Shown here in pieces: positions 1 through 15,200 of a DNA stretch of 64,000 nt. This stretch comes from Hydractinia symbiolongicarpus. Its lineage: Eukaryota > Cnidaria > Hydrozoa > Anthoathecata > Hydractiniidae. The stretch covers positions 19,344,001 to 19,408,000 of the forward strand of contig NC_079878.1 of assembly GCF_029227915.1 (NCBI RefSeq), written 5' to 3'. Each line of letters opens with the position of its first letter. Position 1 is the first letter of the stretch. The position numbers were made by a program, and so were the translations under genes. The notes below the pieces were generated by a model. It had not been told where the DNA came from. It saw only the letters and a program-made list of their open reading frames with translations, and did not search any database.

Positions 1-221
1 ACTATTTTTACCCCTATTACCAGCAGTCAGCTGATCAGCCTAAGATTTGCAGTATATTGACAAGGTGAAAGGAATAGAAAGTCAAAAAACAACTAACTAA
101 GTACACCATATTTCGTCTTTCCTAAAACCACACCTTGTTAAAAATTTGTAGTGGCTTGGACTCACAATTGGAATCGAGCCCATGCTTGTATTACGATGGA
201 ATTATGTTGTTGTCATTTCAG

Positions 222-3200
222 GTTGAAAATGTGAAACAAGCATTAAAGACACAAGAAATGTCACTGACACAAGATATAGATATTGACTCAACGATGCAAC
301 AACGTTCTGTTCATAAATTAAAAGGGTGAGTGCTTCGAATTTTCTTGAATAATAGACATGAACAAGAATTTTTGAATTCTTGTTCATGTCTAGTAGGATA
401 GATTATTGCTACAGGGCCGACAAATTGTTTTCAAAAGTGGAGAGACTAATAGAATGACCAAAGAAGCCCCACCATCGTTATGGCTGCCAAGAAACATTTT
501 GAAATTTAAAACGCTTAGATTAAACATTCAAATTCTAACATTTTAGCGTGTTGAGTGGAGAAAATGATCTTTTTAAATCGATCTAAGACATCTTTGAAAA
601 AAAGAGTTTGGCCGATTTCGTCGGCTTTGTCCTAGATAACCTTCTAGTTTCCATTAAATATCTTAGTTTTAATAAACTAGAAAAATTTTTTAATGTCCCG
701 ACAATTTTCTAAAACGTTAGGAGAGTTTAGTCTCATGTTTTGATTTCAATACAGCTGTTTGTAACGTTACGATTTTTAACTCGGTTAGCTTGTTCATTTT
801 GTCTTTTATCTTCTGTTAAGAATGAAGTCCTCCATAAAAGCTGCATCTTCTAGGACAAGATAACAGGAATATGCTAGACACTTTTTGTGAGAAAACAAAG
901 CGACGTTACGACGGCTACCCTTCAACAACAACAACGACGCTTGAGACATTTCGTCGATGCGATCGTATGAATGCATTGCAAAAGAAAACAGACATAAATT
1001 GTAGTTAGAATATGTTTGTCTCGTTCTACAAAGTTTTAATCAATTAAATTTGGTATCCGATTTCCCAGTTGTTGTTTTTTTTAGCCAGCGTGTGGTTCCA
1101 GCCAGGAATCTTTATCTATTCCAACCACCTGGCAGCAGATCTATAAAAAATATGTGAATATTATAATTTTTTGACTTACGTGTAAGCCTATCACAGATGG
1201 TTTAAACTATATGACAAACTTTGTGAAGAAGTTTTAAGGTGACGGAAGAAATTATTTACGAAAGAAATATGTGCGAAATTTATTTTGGCGGATGAGTGAC
1301 CCAAAAATAATTTCTTTTCTTAAGGTATATCTCATGAATACCGACGAATAGTTAGGTCTAGTTTCAATTGTTCAATTTTATGAAGACGCTGTGGAAGAAA
1401 TTTGACACGAGAGAATTAGTTTTTCGCAATTCTGTGCTTTTTTTTGCGCATAAGCTGAATTAAGTTTCTAATACACAAAGGGTATCATTTTGTATTCGTG
1501 TTGTTTTTCATGTTGCGCACTATAAAAAGGGCTTCCACCGAGTCAGGGAAATCAGTCAAAGTCAGGGAATTTTATCCGTGGTCAGGGAAAGTCAGGAAAA
1601 AAAGACCCATTTTGGGGGAAAGTCAGAGAAAAATGAGGGAATTTTTTGTCCTTTCACTTGACTTACACTGATAGAACTTTATTTCTATAATTTCAAAAAT
1701 TGCAACTGTTAAAGCTCTTCTTTATAATTATTTTGATAATTACTGACAGACTCTGTTAGTCATTCAGTGGAACTAACATACTCTTGACCATTTTATGTAG
1801 TATATGCATTAAAGCTCTTGTAAGTTATGTTGCGACAAATACGGTTTAAACGGTTTTAGTTAATTTGTTTTTCTGTTTGGCTGTAGAATTTCTTGAAAAA
1901 GTCAGGGAATTTGACCTCAAAAAGTCAGGGAAAGTCAGGAAATTTGATATCATATTTTCGGTGGAAACCCTAAGTTTCCTTTACTTTTTGCTCAATAAGA
2001 ACTACGCTTCTGGCAAGTTTAAACTATCAAGTTTCTACTGACTTTCATTTTTTTTATATCCTTTATTATCTAAATATAAAATTTAAGAGCGACCGAGCCA
2101 AAGTGTACGTCTGGCAAGGTGACTAAATTAGAAGTGACGAAAACTAAGATTGGTGACATATTTTCCTGACAACATGATAATGTGGTTTCTATTTCTTGGC
2201 CAAGTCAGCCTAGCGGTTGCATAAAGGCTTAGTGCTTGTCATTAATTGTGAGATTGTGAGAGCAAGTGATAATACTAGATGTTACTTTAAGAAATATTAG
2301 AATCAGCGCAAAACTTTTTGGTCTTTTGAGAAATTTTTGCTGGAATAAACTTGCGTTTCGAGGGTTTGTATACTTCGATGGAGTAAACATATGCTGTTTG
2401 TGATTTTAATATTGAAAAGCAAAACTTGATATATGTTATATTTTTCTTTCGCGGTTAAGCAACTTAGGCGTGTTTTGCGTAAAAAACTTTCGTTTATTCT
2501 GCTTAACTTTACATTTGTAAAAAAAATACGTGGACTGGAATAACATGATCGGTATGGGTATTTAATGTTTTCCCCTTAAGCATGCGTGCGTATAAATCCC
2601 AGTTGCGTGGTTTGCAATGTGATGTGTGATTCTCTAATGCGCGAATTGACGTTGGGAATAATAAAGAATAACGTTTTAAAAGAATAGCAATAGGATGGAA
2701 TTTCAGGTTTAAATAATAGAGAAATAAGAATAATAACCAGCCTGGTTGGAATTTTGGTATTCTTTTAAAAAAGTGTGTGTATAGAAACTACAGTAATCTC
2801 TTGCATTGTGTTTGACGTGGACGCTAATGGTTTGACCACTTTCGCTTTAGTATGCTAGAAAGGTTTTTTTCGAATAGAAATCTCAAACCTATTCTGATGA
2901 CTTTTTGCCTTGGGCACAACCTCGTTCCCAGGGAATTTTGCCTTGCTGATAATAACGCTTTAAGGGCTACAAGACCCTGGGGACGAGGTTGCGATGGACA
3001 GAAAGACCTCTGATTCCCGAGGTACGAAACAAATCCGACAAATTGGTGACGTTTTTGAGAAATCGAAAGGACGACAAACAAATATGGCTGTGCTGAGATT
3101 GGGCAATGCAGATGTAACTCCTGCAATAGTTGATGGTCCAAGTTGCGTATTCACAGCAAGTCCCTTTCTGATGACTAAAAAAGCGTTAGTATTTTTTGCC

Positions 3201-6200
3201 CTTTTAGGCAGGGGTCAATGTGCCTGCAAGAAAAAAAGGACCAAAGACCAGATTGGTTATTTATTTAGTCAAGGTGACCTAATAATTAGCTAGCTATAGC
3301 TAGGCTGAAACAGGATAGGTAACCGATGCAGAATAATTATACGGTACCTACACTATAATTAGCTGCTCTTATGGTTAATTATATGGAGCTCTTTTTTACC
3401 TAAATTTCCATATATTTTTTAATTTCTCTGGCCCGATTAAAAACGTGGTCTTGTTTGCAAACAGGGAATCATGATTTTAAACAATTTTTTTTTGCTTTAT
3501 AACGCTTCATCCCAATTTAAAATTGTTGTATAAATCCTGTCTGGTTTTAAAACGGGACGTCCTGATTAGAACTTCGTAGTGAAATGAAAAAGATATATAA
3601 TATGTTCTCGGATCCGGGTTAACGTACTTGAAGGCGCATAGTCACTCTTTTCAAAAAAAACTAACATAGCTATATATACATTTTTTATTTTTTCCAAAGT
3701 TCAGACGGAGTTATGAATTTCCTGAAAATTTGAGGATGTAAAACTTAACAGAAATGAAAATAATAATATATACTTTAATATCTTAGATTTATTGTTTTTT
3801 TTTCTAGCCACCATATTTAACGTTCTTGTTGATCTCTTATTCCTGTCTAATAAGCGGGGCATCACAAAATGTTTGTGTGAAACTGTAGGTAAACAAACGG
3901 CCTTAACTTTAAATGAGCTCTGACATGGAGTTCGATAATATCGCCATTATGGTAGGCTCCGTTCACACCGTATTTTGGGCTTGTTTTTTCTTTGTAAAAC
4001 ATGGCATCAAAAAATGGAAAGAAATTTTAACCCAGAGTTTCTATTGGAAAGTCACAGAGGAAGAAAATAATTTTCTCTTTATTCTATTCGCCATTTTTTT
4101 GGAGAAACAAAACAAAATGAAACAGAAAGAAGAAATTACAACTCTCGTGATTAATAATTATGATAATTAATGTTTATTACTCTCTGTCCTTTTTAGTTAG
4201 CATGGCCGGGATTACTACGTATTATAAGCAAAAAAAACCCAATGGGGGAGAATACACATTGTGGTAGTTGAAGATAGTTAAAGCATTGTGGAGATAATTA
4301 AATTTAGAGCATACAGTACAGTCCAGATGTAAGCGTACGCATACGCTAAGTTTCACACCTTTTTCTCGGAGGCGGTAGTTGTTTGTCTTTTGCTCTTATT
4401 AATTATCTTGCGAGTCTTGTAAGTCATTTAACTTGCGCGTAATAAACAAAAAATTCTTAAAGAAAAAATAGTTTATTATAACTGCACGTAACTATTGTTT
4501 AATAGTGTTAACATAACTATTTCCAATAGCATAATTTCAAATGTTATCAACTCTATCAATGTGACACGAAGAGCCATTGTTTAATTAGTTGTATTAAATA
4601 AACGTTTTGCGTGGAAACTAAATAAACTATAGTGAGAAGGCATTGTTGGTTGCACGGGTTTAATAAGCTTTTAAGTGATAGAAATAATTATGTTTTAACA
4701 AAGATTAAAACTTTGATTTTGATAGAAAGCATTTTCAGATCGCATTTTAAAAGTTTAAAAAGGAAAAACGGCGATAGAAATGTTTTCTAGATTGCATTTT
4801 AAAAATTTAAGAACAAAAAGCAGCAATATAAATGTTTTTAGATCGCATTTTAAAATAGAAATGGTTTTTTAGATCACGTTTTAAAAATTTAAAAACGAAA
4901 AACGGCGATAGAAATGGTTTTTTAGATCGCATTTTAAAAACGAAAAACGGTGATAGAAATGGTTTTTTAGATCGCATTTTAAAAGTTCAAAAAACGAAAA
5001 ACGGCGATAGAAATGTTTTTTAGATCGCATTTTAAAAGTTTAAAAATGAAAAACGGCGATAAAAATGTTTTTTTAAATCGCATTTTAAAAATTTAAGAAT
5101 GAAGAGTGGTGATAGAAATGGTTTTTAGAAAGTTTAAGAACGAAGAACGGTGATAGGAAGCGTTGTTAGATAGTGTTTTAAGTATTTAAAATGTTATCAA
5201 CTCTAACCAATGTGACACGGCGAGCCATTGTTTGACAGTTTTATTAAATAAAACTAAATAGACAGGGAGAAGCATTGTTTGTTGGAAGCATTGTTTAAAT
5301 CTTTTAAGAGATAGAAATAATTATGTTATAAAATTCAAATAATGTTAAAACATTGATTTGTACTAACTCTTGTTCCAAGATTTATTTTTTAGAAAAAACA
5401 CTTGTTTTTTAACTTTGTATCTTTTTATTCTCACCAGAACAAAATGTTTCCACAACGAGCGTTTTCACCTTTTATGTGCGTCAAAAGTTATATTTTTTAG
5501 ACTCTTTCTACTGTATTAAAATCTAAACAAAATGTTCTCACAATGAGTGTTTTGTTCTTTCCAGAACATCAAAAGTTATATTTTTAGATTTTTTCTTTCT
5601 TCGATGTTAAAATTTAATTTGTTTTTGAAATGTTATCCCGAACATAGGGTTTTTCTGTTTGCGTTATTAAACGTAGCTTTTTATAAAAAGAATTTTTAAA
5701 AGTTTTGCATGTTAAGAAATATATTTCGACGATATAGAAATATTACTAAAAGTTTTAAAAGTAGTATTAGTTTTTTTTAAATATTTAGAGCTTGTGTTTT
5801 TTGAATATATCGAGATTAAAATCGCGTTATTGTAATTAGTTTTGTTGTTAAAAAAAAATTCATTAGCCTTTGTGTTAAATTTTTTCTTGCACAGAATATT
5901 GTTTATAAACAATGTTTCTTGCTATGCTTCTGTTTTTAACACGAAGCAATAATTTTCGCGCAATTTGAAAGGAACTCGCTATCCTATTGTTTTTTGAATG
6001 AAAGCAATTATTTTTGCAAGTTGAGCGTACGCGTACGCTTACATCTTGACTTTACTGTAAAAAGAGTAATTTCGAAAATTTAGGTATTCTAATTGTCTCA
6101 TCATTCTCCGCTTAACGTCCGTTTCCCATGCTAGCAGTAGGGTTACACTACTGCTAGCATGGAAAACAAACATATACCCCGTCCAACCCAATATACCCCG

Positions 6201-9200
6201 TCCAACCCTACTAGCAGTAGGCTAGTAGGGTTGGACAGGGTATATTAATGACCCTCTTCCAATCTGATCTAGACTGTGTTAGATCTAAACTCAACTTCCT
6301 CTGTATCCAGTCTGTCCCTATAACCTCCTGCCAAGTCTTTCTCAGTCTGCTTCGGGGCCTTGCGCCAGGATCTATCAAGTCTCTACACTTTCTTACCTAA
6401 TTACCCCCTCCATTCTTTCCAAGTGCCCAAGAAAGAATCGTCGTATTTTCTCAGGCTCGCTAATGACAACATGGTTATATCTTGAATTTCACAGGTTCAT
6501 ATGCATGAACAGATTTTCTATGGGGATAATAATTAACAGCCAGGTTTTGAGGTAAAAGGTGGGCAGTCGGCATCTCAGAAACCCACAAGCTATACAAAAA
6601 TATGCGTGCCAATATTTCAAAATTTTGAAGCGAAGGCTTCTGAAGATAAAGTTATAATAAATAAAAAATTTGAAATATTTCACATTTTCTATTTGTCTAT
6701 TTTTTGTTGTTGTCGTAACTTGTTGACCCATTTGCATGAATTTTTTTTTTGACATAATTTTTAAATGAAAAATTAAAACATGAAATAAAATTTTTAAAAT
6801 ATGGTTAGTGATATCACTATGGTTACGGAGAAGAAATAAAAAAGTATGAATTTTTTTGAAATGAGCTACAGGAAAAATAAATTTTAATTTTTTTTACCAT
6901 TCCTATAAAATTATGTGTTCTGCAATTTAGTAAAGTTTGAACAAGAAAAAAATATCTAATGAAAAGTTATGGTTACAATAGTGTCTTTTAGGTTTATTAA
7001 TACTGGAAAAATATCAATGTATAAATGTGAAAACTGATAAAAAGTTCAAAATATTTCTTTTTAATTTACAGCCTTATGAATTCAGCATTGCCAACCTAAG
7101 ACTGAGAATTAAGAACAGCTATTTATGCTGCCCTATGTGTTGGCATGTCGAGAAAACTTCTTTTATTCTGACTTTCCAGTACTTTGGCGCCATAAAGCTG
7201 TATATTAGTGGTTATAGCTCTCGTACTCTGTGCGGGAGACCGCGGTTCGATTCCTCTTGACAGCAATTCAACATGGGCGAGTGAATGTTACCATAGCCCC
7301 GGGTTAACCCAAGCCATGCGAGGGAAATTGGGGAGATGGCTCCATGTGTGGGCCGTTGGATGTTGCCGGGAATTGTCTAGTAGAGCGCAGGCTCTAATTG
7401 GGTCTGCGTAGTTCAAAACGAGCATTAAATACTCTAGGAGTCTCCATCTAAGCCATGGCCCCTCCTGGAAATAATAGACAGGGTATATCCCTCAATATTA
7501 GTGAGGCTAGTCATGTAAAATATGCACATCTATCTATCTACTTTGGTCTTACAGAGCTAAATGTAGTATATACAAATTGAATAATTTGTTATTTTTTATA
7601 TTTATTTTAGATGGGTACCTGATTCCGATGTTACAATTTGTCCATTGTGTCATCAGAAATTTACCCAAATTAGACGTAAGCATCATTGCAGACAGTGTGG
7701 TCGCATTTTATGCGGTAAATGTTGTGAAAATAAGGTATAAATGTGGCTTGTTATTGTAATAGCTAAATTTTATGTCTTAGAGTAGATTTATGTTTACAGA
7801 TTGTTTTCTCACTGCATGACTGTAGGGGGATGGAGGGGTGCAAATGTACTGTGGCCTGTCACTATCAATTTATTCCAGTGTCTGGTCTACATTTTTTCTT
7901 TATTCTGTATTTTTGCCGTGTTCACAGAAATGACAAAACGTAAAGATTTCAAACAAAAAAAGCAAGGAAACAAGCTAGATTCTGGTGATAAGAAATAGAA
8001 AGGGCACCAACACCAAAAACAAGTAAGTTTAGCATACCCACTGGTGGTGAAAGGTTACTTCCAACTTTAGGCCAAGTCCCTATACTGTAAAATATATTCA
8101 TCATATTCATCATGATTGCTGACTTAATTGGAGCTGGTACATTGGTGGCCCCAAAAGATGAATAAAATGTAGAATTAACTCTTAGTATTTCGATATATCA
8201 TAAAAGGCCTTGGACGAAAAAAGAAAAGCAACATTTATTGTTAAAAAAGATAATTTTTCACAATGTGCTTTTTAAAAGCATACTATACAAACAATAACCA
8301 AGAAACATGGGTGATAAGGATTTTAAATCTGAAACTTGGGCTGAAGTTGAACGTATATATGGCATGAATTTGGTTGCGAATACACCTAAACAAGTTCAAG
8401 AGCTAAAAATCCAAGAGCTAGGAGACGATGAATTATTTGGACTGTACTTTAAGTATGATAATGTTTATTTTGCCATGTACCACAATGATCAAGTAACTGT
8501 GGAGAAATATATGCCTGGAAGATTTGTTAAATAAATCAATACTGGTGATAGGCCTGGTAAAGCTACTACAGGTTTAGAAGACATTTATAATAAAGCTGAG
8601 ACAATGAGTCATTCTTCGTTTGTTGATATTGATCAATAATAACTTTTTCTTGGTTTCATAAATGCAATTCCTATTGCGATTTCCTTGGTTTGCCAGTATG
8701 ATACTATCAAACAAGTAACACAGATAACAATGGTGAAAGTTAACTGCATATTATTTACAAACAAAAATAACTTCCCCACAGCAGTTTTATTTCAAGATTT
8801 TATGTACTGGAAGTTTCTTATGTTCTTATTACAGTGCTAATCAAAGGTGGCAAAGTTTTATAATAAAATGATATCATGATATCATGAAAATCAAACATAC
8901 ATATTGTCAAATTATGCAGTCTATATTCAAAGTATTTTTACAGTTAATTGGAACAGGTGTGTATAAGGTTTGTAATCTTTGGTTGATATAACCAATTTTG
9001 TTTATATTTAGTTTTTTCAAAAGCTGGTTATGCAGAAATTGAACGTACCCTAAGTGATGTTGTGGCAGTAACATTAAGACATTATTTTTATTGATATTGT
9101 GTGATATATTTAACATAGCATAAAATAAAATGTCCAACTTTTATTTCATTTCCTGTATAATCATTTTACATGCACAGCTAAATTTTCCCTTTAGCCTCAG

Positions 9201-12200
9201 GTTGAAGAGATTTCCCATGTCCAGATAAAGTAACTCAGACAAATTTGTAAGCATTCAGGTTCTTAAATTGTAGTTGAAAAAAGACTTTTGCCTCACTTAT
9301 GTAATCAACAGGTGCATTTTCCAAACGTTCTAATTCTCTGACTTTTTCTAACACAGCGTCTGTGACATTTATGCCTCTTGTTTTTGTCCCATATTGTTGC
9401 GAAAATAAGTATATGTGATTTGGAATACTGGTTGGTGGTTCTAATTTCCATCAACTTATCATGACCGTGAAGGAAAAAGTCCATCAAACAGGCGTTTTGT
9501 GTTGCTTTTTTCTTCTTGGCATTGCTAGCTTTGACTACCTCGCTATCTAAATCCTATTGAATAGCACGAACTAGATTGCAATGAACACAAATATCATGTT
9601 TAGTGCAAAGCTTCTGATTTATTGCCCTATAGCCAAGTAATTTCCCAGGTCCATCAAGCTCTTTTGCAACACATTTGACTACTTTAGCTAAAGGTGTTTA
9701 TCTGTTGATATAATTAAAGTTGAAGTGTGATAGTCGTCTATCAAGGGTTGGAATACTCCACGCGTAAAAGGGTAGTGACTCTGCATAAAGTCTATCATTT
9801 CATTTCTTTTTTTCCATATTTTCTTTTAAGTACTTTCTTTCCAGCTACAATACAAGCCTTTTCTTTCCAGCTACAATGCGTCATGTTGTTTTTCATGCTT
9901 TATGTGTTCTTCAGTAGTTCTTTCCAATTTGTGGATGAAAATACATAATGGGCCACGTGCAACTTTCAGGGGTTTTGTATCATTCTTTTATTTTTTTTAT
10001 TTTAATTTTTTTTTTGCTTTATTTTTGATTTTACATTGTTTTTTTTTTTGAAAAAAAAAACTTTATTTTTTATTTTTTATTTTTCTTTACGTTTTTTCAT
10101 TTTATTATTATTCTTTCCCTGTCTTTTAGCGATGGGTCACTACACAAATAGGTTTGACTGGTTGGTTAACTCTCATTTAGAGCACATCATTTATTTTGTA
10201 GTTCTTGTATTTTTATTATTGCCAGAGAACCTGCCACATCAATTACTAAGGAAGTTTAAGTCTCTGTGTATATTCATTAATAAACTTTTCCAGACTACTG
10301 ATGTCATTGTCATTATTGAATTAACATGTGTTTTCCATGTTTACATGGGATGAACAAGTTACATCAATGATCCAATCCGTTGTGAAACGTTAGTAATTAA
10401 GTTAAACAGTTAAATTATTTGTGCCTGTGAGTTTTTCGGGTAAATAAAAGAGTGAGGCCTTTTTAAATATGTTTCCTAAAGTTAAACTTGCTCAATGGCC
10501 ATGTAAATAGGTTACTTAGCATCATTTCACAGAAAAAAGGCCATATCTCAATATAATATTGTCAGCGTTCGAATTAATGGCTAACGGATCGCGATTCACA
10601 AGTCATTTAAATATTCTCGCAAATCAAATTTACCAACTTAGCATAAAATTTACAGACCTAAATATAATATTTTAAAAATACTGCGCATTAATTATATTTT
10701 TAAAGTTATACAGGTTTCTTTATTATTGCAAAATAGGCAACAGGTGAAAAAACTTACAGTACTCCTTAAATGCATTTTTTATAATAAAATATGCAACATT
10801 TAAGTTCTGAAGGACGTTTTCTCGTTATTTTAGAACGGCATACAGTGATATTTTATCTTTGTAGGGTCGTTATATTTTTATTTTAGAAAAAAATATAGTG
10901 AAAGTTTTTAGGGATGGGTTTTTGTCATTTTTGAACTTTCTAAAAATATCAAAACGCTCTTGCATAAAAGTTAACAAAGCGTATTTGTTTTTAAAGCCAT
11001 CAAAATGCGATTGTACGGAACTAAAACAATAACATTTGTTCTAAAATCACCAAAATGCAATCGTATAGAATTTTAAAAACGCTTTATTTTGTACTAAAAT
11101 CATCAAAAACACTATCATATAGAACTAAAATAACGCTGTATTTGTTTTTAAAACAATCATCAATTTTTGCAGATCACTTTTAATATTCAGCTTGAAATCT
11201 GATTGTATCGACAGTGTACAAGTAAAGATGTTATATGATGAAAACAAATCGTCCTACAGTAAAACGGTTTTTCTAGCTACTTTAATAACTAATTCTTAAA
11301 TTGGTTGGTACTTAAATTATTTTCTTTAGTTATTATTACCACAACTTAATTATGATCACGAACCTCAAAAAGTTTGCAACGAATGTCTTCCTGTTAGCCA
11401 ATTGGTGGCAAAGTCTCGTTCACCTCAATTTGTAAGTTTTTTCGTTTTGGCCTGAAATGTTTTTCAGAATTCTATTTTGTTGAATTTCTGTTTTCTTAGA
11501 TTTATTTGTGTTTTAGTCGAAAAAAGAAGAGGCTGCCAAATTATTGAACGAGATGTGTAAAGACATCAACCAGCTACAAAAGGTTTTGTTGTGTGTTTAT
11601 TACTCTACTGCGAATCTTATGTTAAAAGAAGTTTGAGTGGCTTTCAGTATAAACTCCTTTGTTATTGTGATTATTTTTTAGCCAATTTTACTATTTTATT
11701 ATTATTCTGTTGTTTTTATTTGTAGTTAGTTGAGCTAGGCGGGGTGCAGACATTGATATTTCTGAGCCAGAGTATCAACAATAGCATAAAGGTAAGTGTA
11801 CAAAGTAAAAGTTGAGTTGAATTGTAGTATTTCTACATGTAGGTTAATTTTATTTGCAGTATTAATTAACATCTCTTGCATAATACCCCATTTTTTAATC
11901 CATCTGTGATTATTATATTTTCGATTTTGCTAAATTTCGTGCTATTTTAATTCCGCAGATAGCTATTTTTTTAAAAGTATTTCGGGGATTTAATTTTGTT
12001 GATTTTTAATTTTTTTTTAGTAACTTGATTTCGTGGATTGGAGCTATTTGTTAGTTGTCAAATAAAAGCCTTTAGAATGTTGAAAATTTAGCTTCTTTAA
12101 TTCTGCTTACATTTTTGCTATAATCTCCTTAACATCCTTATATTTATCCTCTATTTTAAGAGAGATACGCATGTATTTATCTTCTCTTCATACATTTTAC

Positions 12201-15200
12201 ATACATAAACCAATAACTTTTAGTATTTTCAAAAATGCGTGGGCTATATGAAGCATTCACTTAAAAAAAACTGGCTGAGAAAATCAGAAATTCTTGTACT
12301 TAGCAATAACAGAGACTTGTGTTTAGACTTGTGTTCAATGTTTAACTCTATTTTATTGTGTGTTTAGCAGTTATTTATGTTGTATTTGTTCTAGTGGCAA
12401 ACGGTCTCATCTGAGGTACTGATTACATTAGAACAGCTATTTTAAGATATCTTTTTTACTTGAAATGTTGTGTTGAAATTGTGCTCTTCAGTCTCATCTC
12501 GATCTATTATGTTTGCATAGCATAGGTTAGTAGCTCTTTTTGAGTTGCCTATAATATAAACTGTATTGAGACGTCGTTTAAAGTTGTATCTTATTTTTGG
12601 TTATATTCTTCTAAGAAAATTACCACTCGTTAAACTGGCTGTTTTAGGAAAATGTTGCTGAGGCATTGCACATGATGGCAACCCACACTGTGTTGCATCC
12701 ACTTCTTGTGCAATCTGGTGCAATCAAAGCACTATGTAGGTCAGTGGTTCTCTTACGGCATACTGTGTGCAAAAATATGTTTAAAATACTTGTCCTTAAT
12801 AGTTGTTACTTTCAGTTTGCTTTCAGATTCGGAGAGTTTCGAACGAATATTAATAGATGCTCTCAGTGCAATGATGATATTTTGTAAAAATGAAAATTAT
12901 CGCAAACAAGGTTAGTGTCCTTCTCATCTGTGTTTTTTCTTTCTAGTGCCAGTTTTTTCCGGGTCGAAATCGATAAATATTTTTTATACGAAATTTGAAA
13001 GTAAGTTTTATTAATCCCCATTTTGCAAATAAGCCTGGTTGGTATTGAGAAGTTCTGATGGAGACCTGTTTAAGTGGTAAAAATGCACACATATTTTGAT
13101 AATGCTGTTTTGATATTACAGAAGGGAAATTATCAGGTTTTTGCATCCGCGAGAAAATATTTAAATTCCACTTACTGTTTTCTTGTAATAAACAATACCT
13201 TTGGCAACAAATATCAAAGTCTAGGGTATCGGGGCGCTGGTTACATTTCCATCTTTGTCAGCAAAAGAGGGCTAAAAACCTTGGCTTTTTCCGTTTCAAA
13301 AATCTTGCTTGGAGCGTTTTATTTATCTATTACTATTAAAAACTATGTGTGATCTTAGTGGTTGTTGAAGGTGCGTTAAAACCAATCCTAACTTTATGCG
13401 GGATGAAAGAAACTATCGCGTTGCTGGCAACCACCACGTTAAGTCTTCTTGTTGATAACGAAGACAATTTGTACACTGTTGTTGATGTAAGTAGTTCAGT
13501 AGATGTATTTTTCTACATCTCTGCTTTTTTACTGTATGCATGGATTCAGACCGTACTTAGACTGATTGTGTGGATATGTGTTTATAGAAAGAGAAGGAAG
13601 CCTTATGGAAAATTATGAATCTGGTAAATGCGAAAGATGAAAAGGTTTTTATTTGTTGTTGTTGTTTTCGTTGCTGGTTATGGTAGCTGGAATTTTTTTC
13701 TTGAACACTACACAATTTCTTTTAGATGCAAGAAATAGCTTTGAAGATTTTAGCCTCGCTTTCGCTAGGTACAGAATGGCATCGTCACAGAATTGTGCAG
13801 GTGAGGCAAATTCAGGAACTTAACTTCGTCCACATTTTATGTCCAAATACCGTTTGTTGCACTACAATCATGACAAAATTAGTGAAACACAGGCAGTTTT
13901 TTCGTCATTTTTTAAACATGGGCGAAAGGGTGAAATGTTCACTACTCTGCAGCCGGCCGACTTCAAAGTCGCTACTTTTACGTACAGGTAATTCGCGAAA
14001 TTCGCTAGTAGCGCGCCCATACAACAAATAATCCATGTTGCGGCCGAAATTCAGTTGAAAATATGGTTGAAAAATAGTTGTGCTGACGTCAGCAAAAGTT
14101 AGCATGTTTTAAGCGTATGTATTTAACTAAATAACATCCCATGTCCTAAGTCCGCTGCGAACATGGACAAGTTTAAATCGCGACTCTAATATAGAAACAA
14201 GCAATGTGACCGCTTGTGGCGGCTAAATTCCGAATTAACCATGCTGTTTCATTATATTTTGTCCATGTTTTTAGTTTTTTTACACGTATGACAAGTCCCC
14301 TCATCGACTACATGTTGTGTATTTTTTTTTAAATGACGACGCAATGTTGTAAGTTACAGCAAACTTTTCTAATTATTGTAAGAAAGAAAACTTTTGCTGA
14401 ATATAACTTAAGAACTTGGTATTTTGTAAGAATTTATTTTGACGATTGAGACCATGTTTTAGATTTTTTGCGGACTTCTTCTTTCCCTTCGATTCAGAAA
14501 ATCACGAAAAAACTAAAAGTACGGGGTACAGGCTCATTATGTTTTTGCTTTTACAAAGAAATACGACATTTTTCTAGACAACTTTAGCAGAAATCTTTAG
14601 GTGATAAAAACTTTACACATCGAAAAAAGCAAAAATTAAAACCGAAATTAATTTAAAAGTCGTTCTGTGTAATATTGCTGTTCACTTGTAATATCCACCC
14701 TTGACGGAAAATTAAATAATTTCGAGACGAGGACTTGAAATAGGAAATGTAAATATTTAAATTTGCCAAATAATCTGTGCAAAATTGCTGATAATTTTAA
14801 ATAGATAAAATCTTATCCACTAAACATTTTGTCGTTTAAAGTGTGTTACGTGTACAATTGTTGATTCACTTTTTTAGGAGCATTACTCAAATGGAAAATG
14901 TCTTGTTAATGTATTCCGTACAGTACCTTCCAATCAACAGGTACTGGCTTTTTTGTTATCCAAGAAGCAAAGTAAAACGTATGCAACCAACCAGGCTTGA
15001 TCGTGGTCCAAAAAGGACTTTTTTAAAAAAGTTGCATTTTTCAGAAAATTGCACCCATGAATGGGAAAATTGGTAATTAAAGCTCGGTTCCCACTGTGGT
15101 TTAAGTGTGTTTTAAGTATGTTTTAAATAAGATTTTAAATTTAAACCATAATGTGAACGTGTTCGTGTTTAAAAAATTTTCGCCATAAAACCTGTTTAAA

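Larger units (their letters stand above)
326..7610 (+). other. Long repeat-filled intron 1 of the FYVE/armadillo gene
   Basis: The donor is at 326 (GTGAGT) and the acceptor ends at 7610 (TTTTAG). The phases fit (exon 1 ends after two codon bases, exon 2 starts with one). No supported coding exon lies inside. The recognisable contents are TIR elements at 1528-1971, 2917-2991 and 4314-6057, an antisense LINE 3' end near 6104-6428 and a SINE at 7205-7540. The rest is AT-rich sequence in which I see nothing specific. Confidence 0.75.

Noticed and set aside
2994-3293. 99-codon plus-strand open frame
   Set aside because: Starts at the edge of the short foldback element; no recognisable domain and no splice context, inside intron 1 of the FYVE gene.
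7244-7254. Exact B box suggesting a tRNA gene
   Set aside because: No cloverleaf can be drawn for the whole head and a 335-bp body and tail recur in a second copy, so it is a SINE, not a tRNA gene.
7440-7520. Shared GACAGGGTATAT between SINE tail and the antisense LINE fragment near 6235, as a sign of LINE-SINE partnership
   Set aside because: Only ~13 bases match and the surrounding sequences differ; likely chance.
9727-10353. Two T-rich plus-strand frames that look like membrane proteins
   Set aside because: Hydrophobic residues come from poly-T tracts; low complexity, no conserved features.
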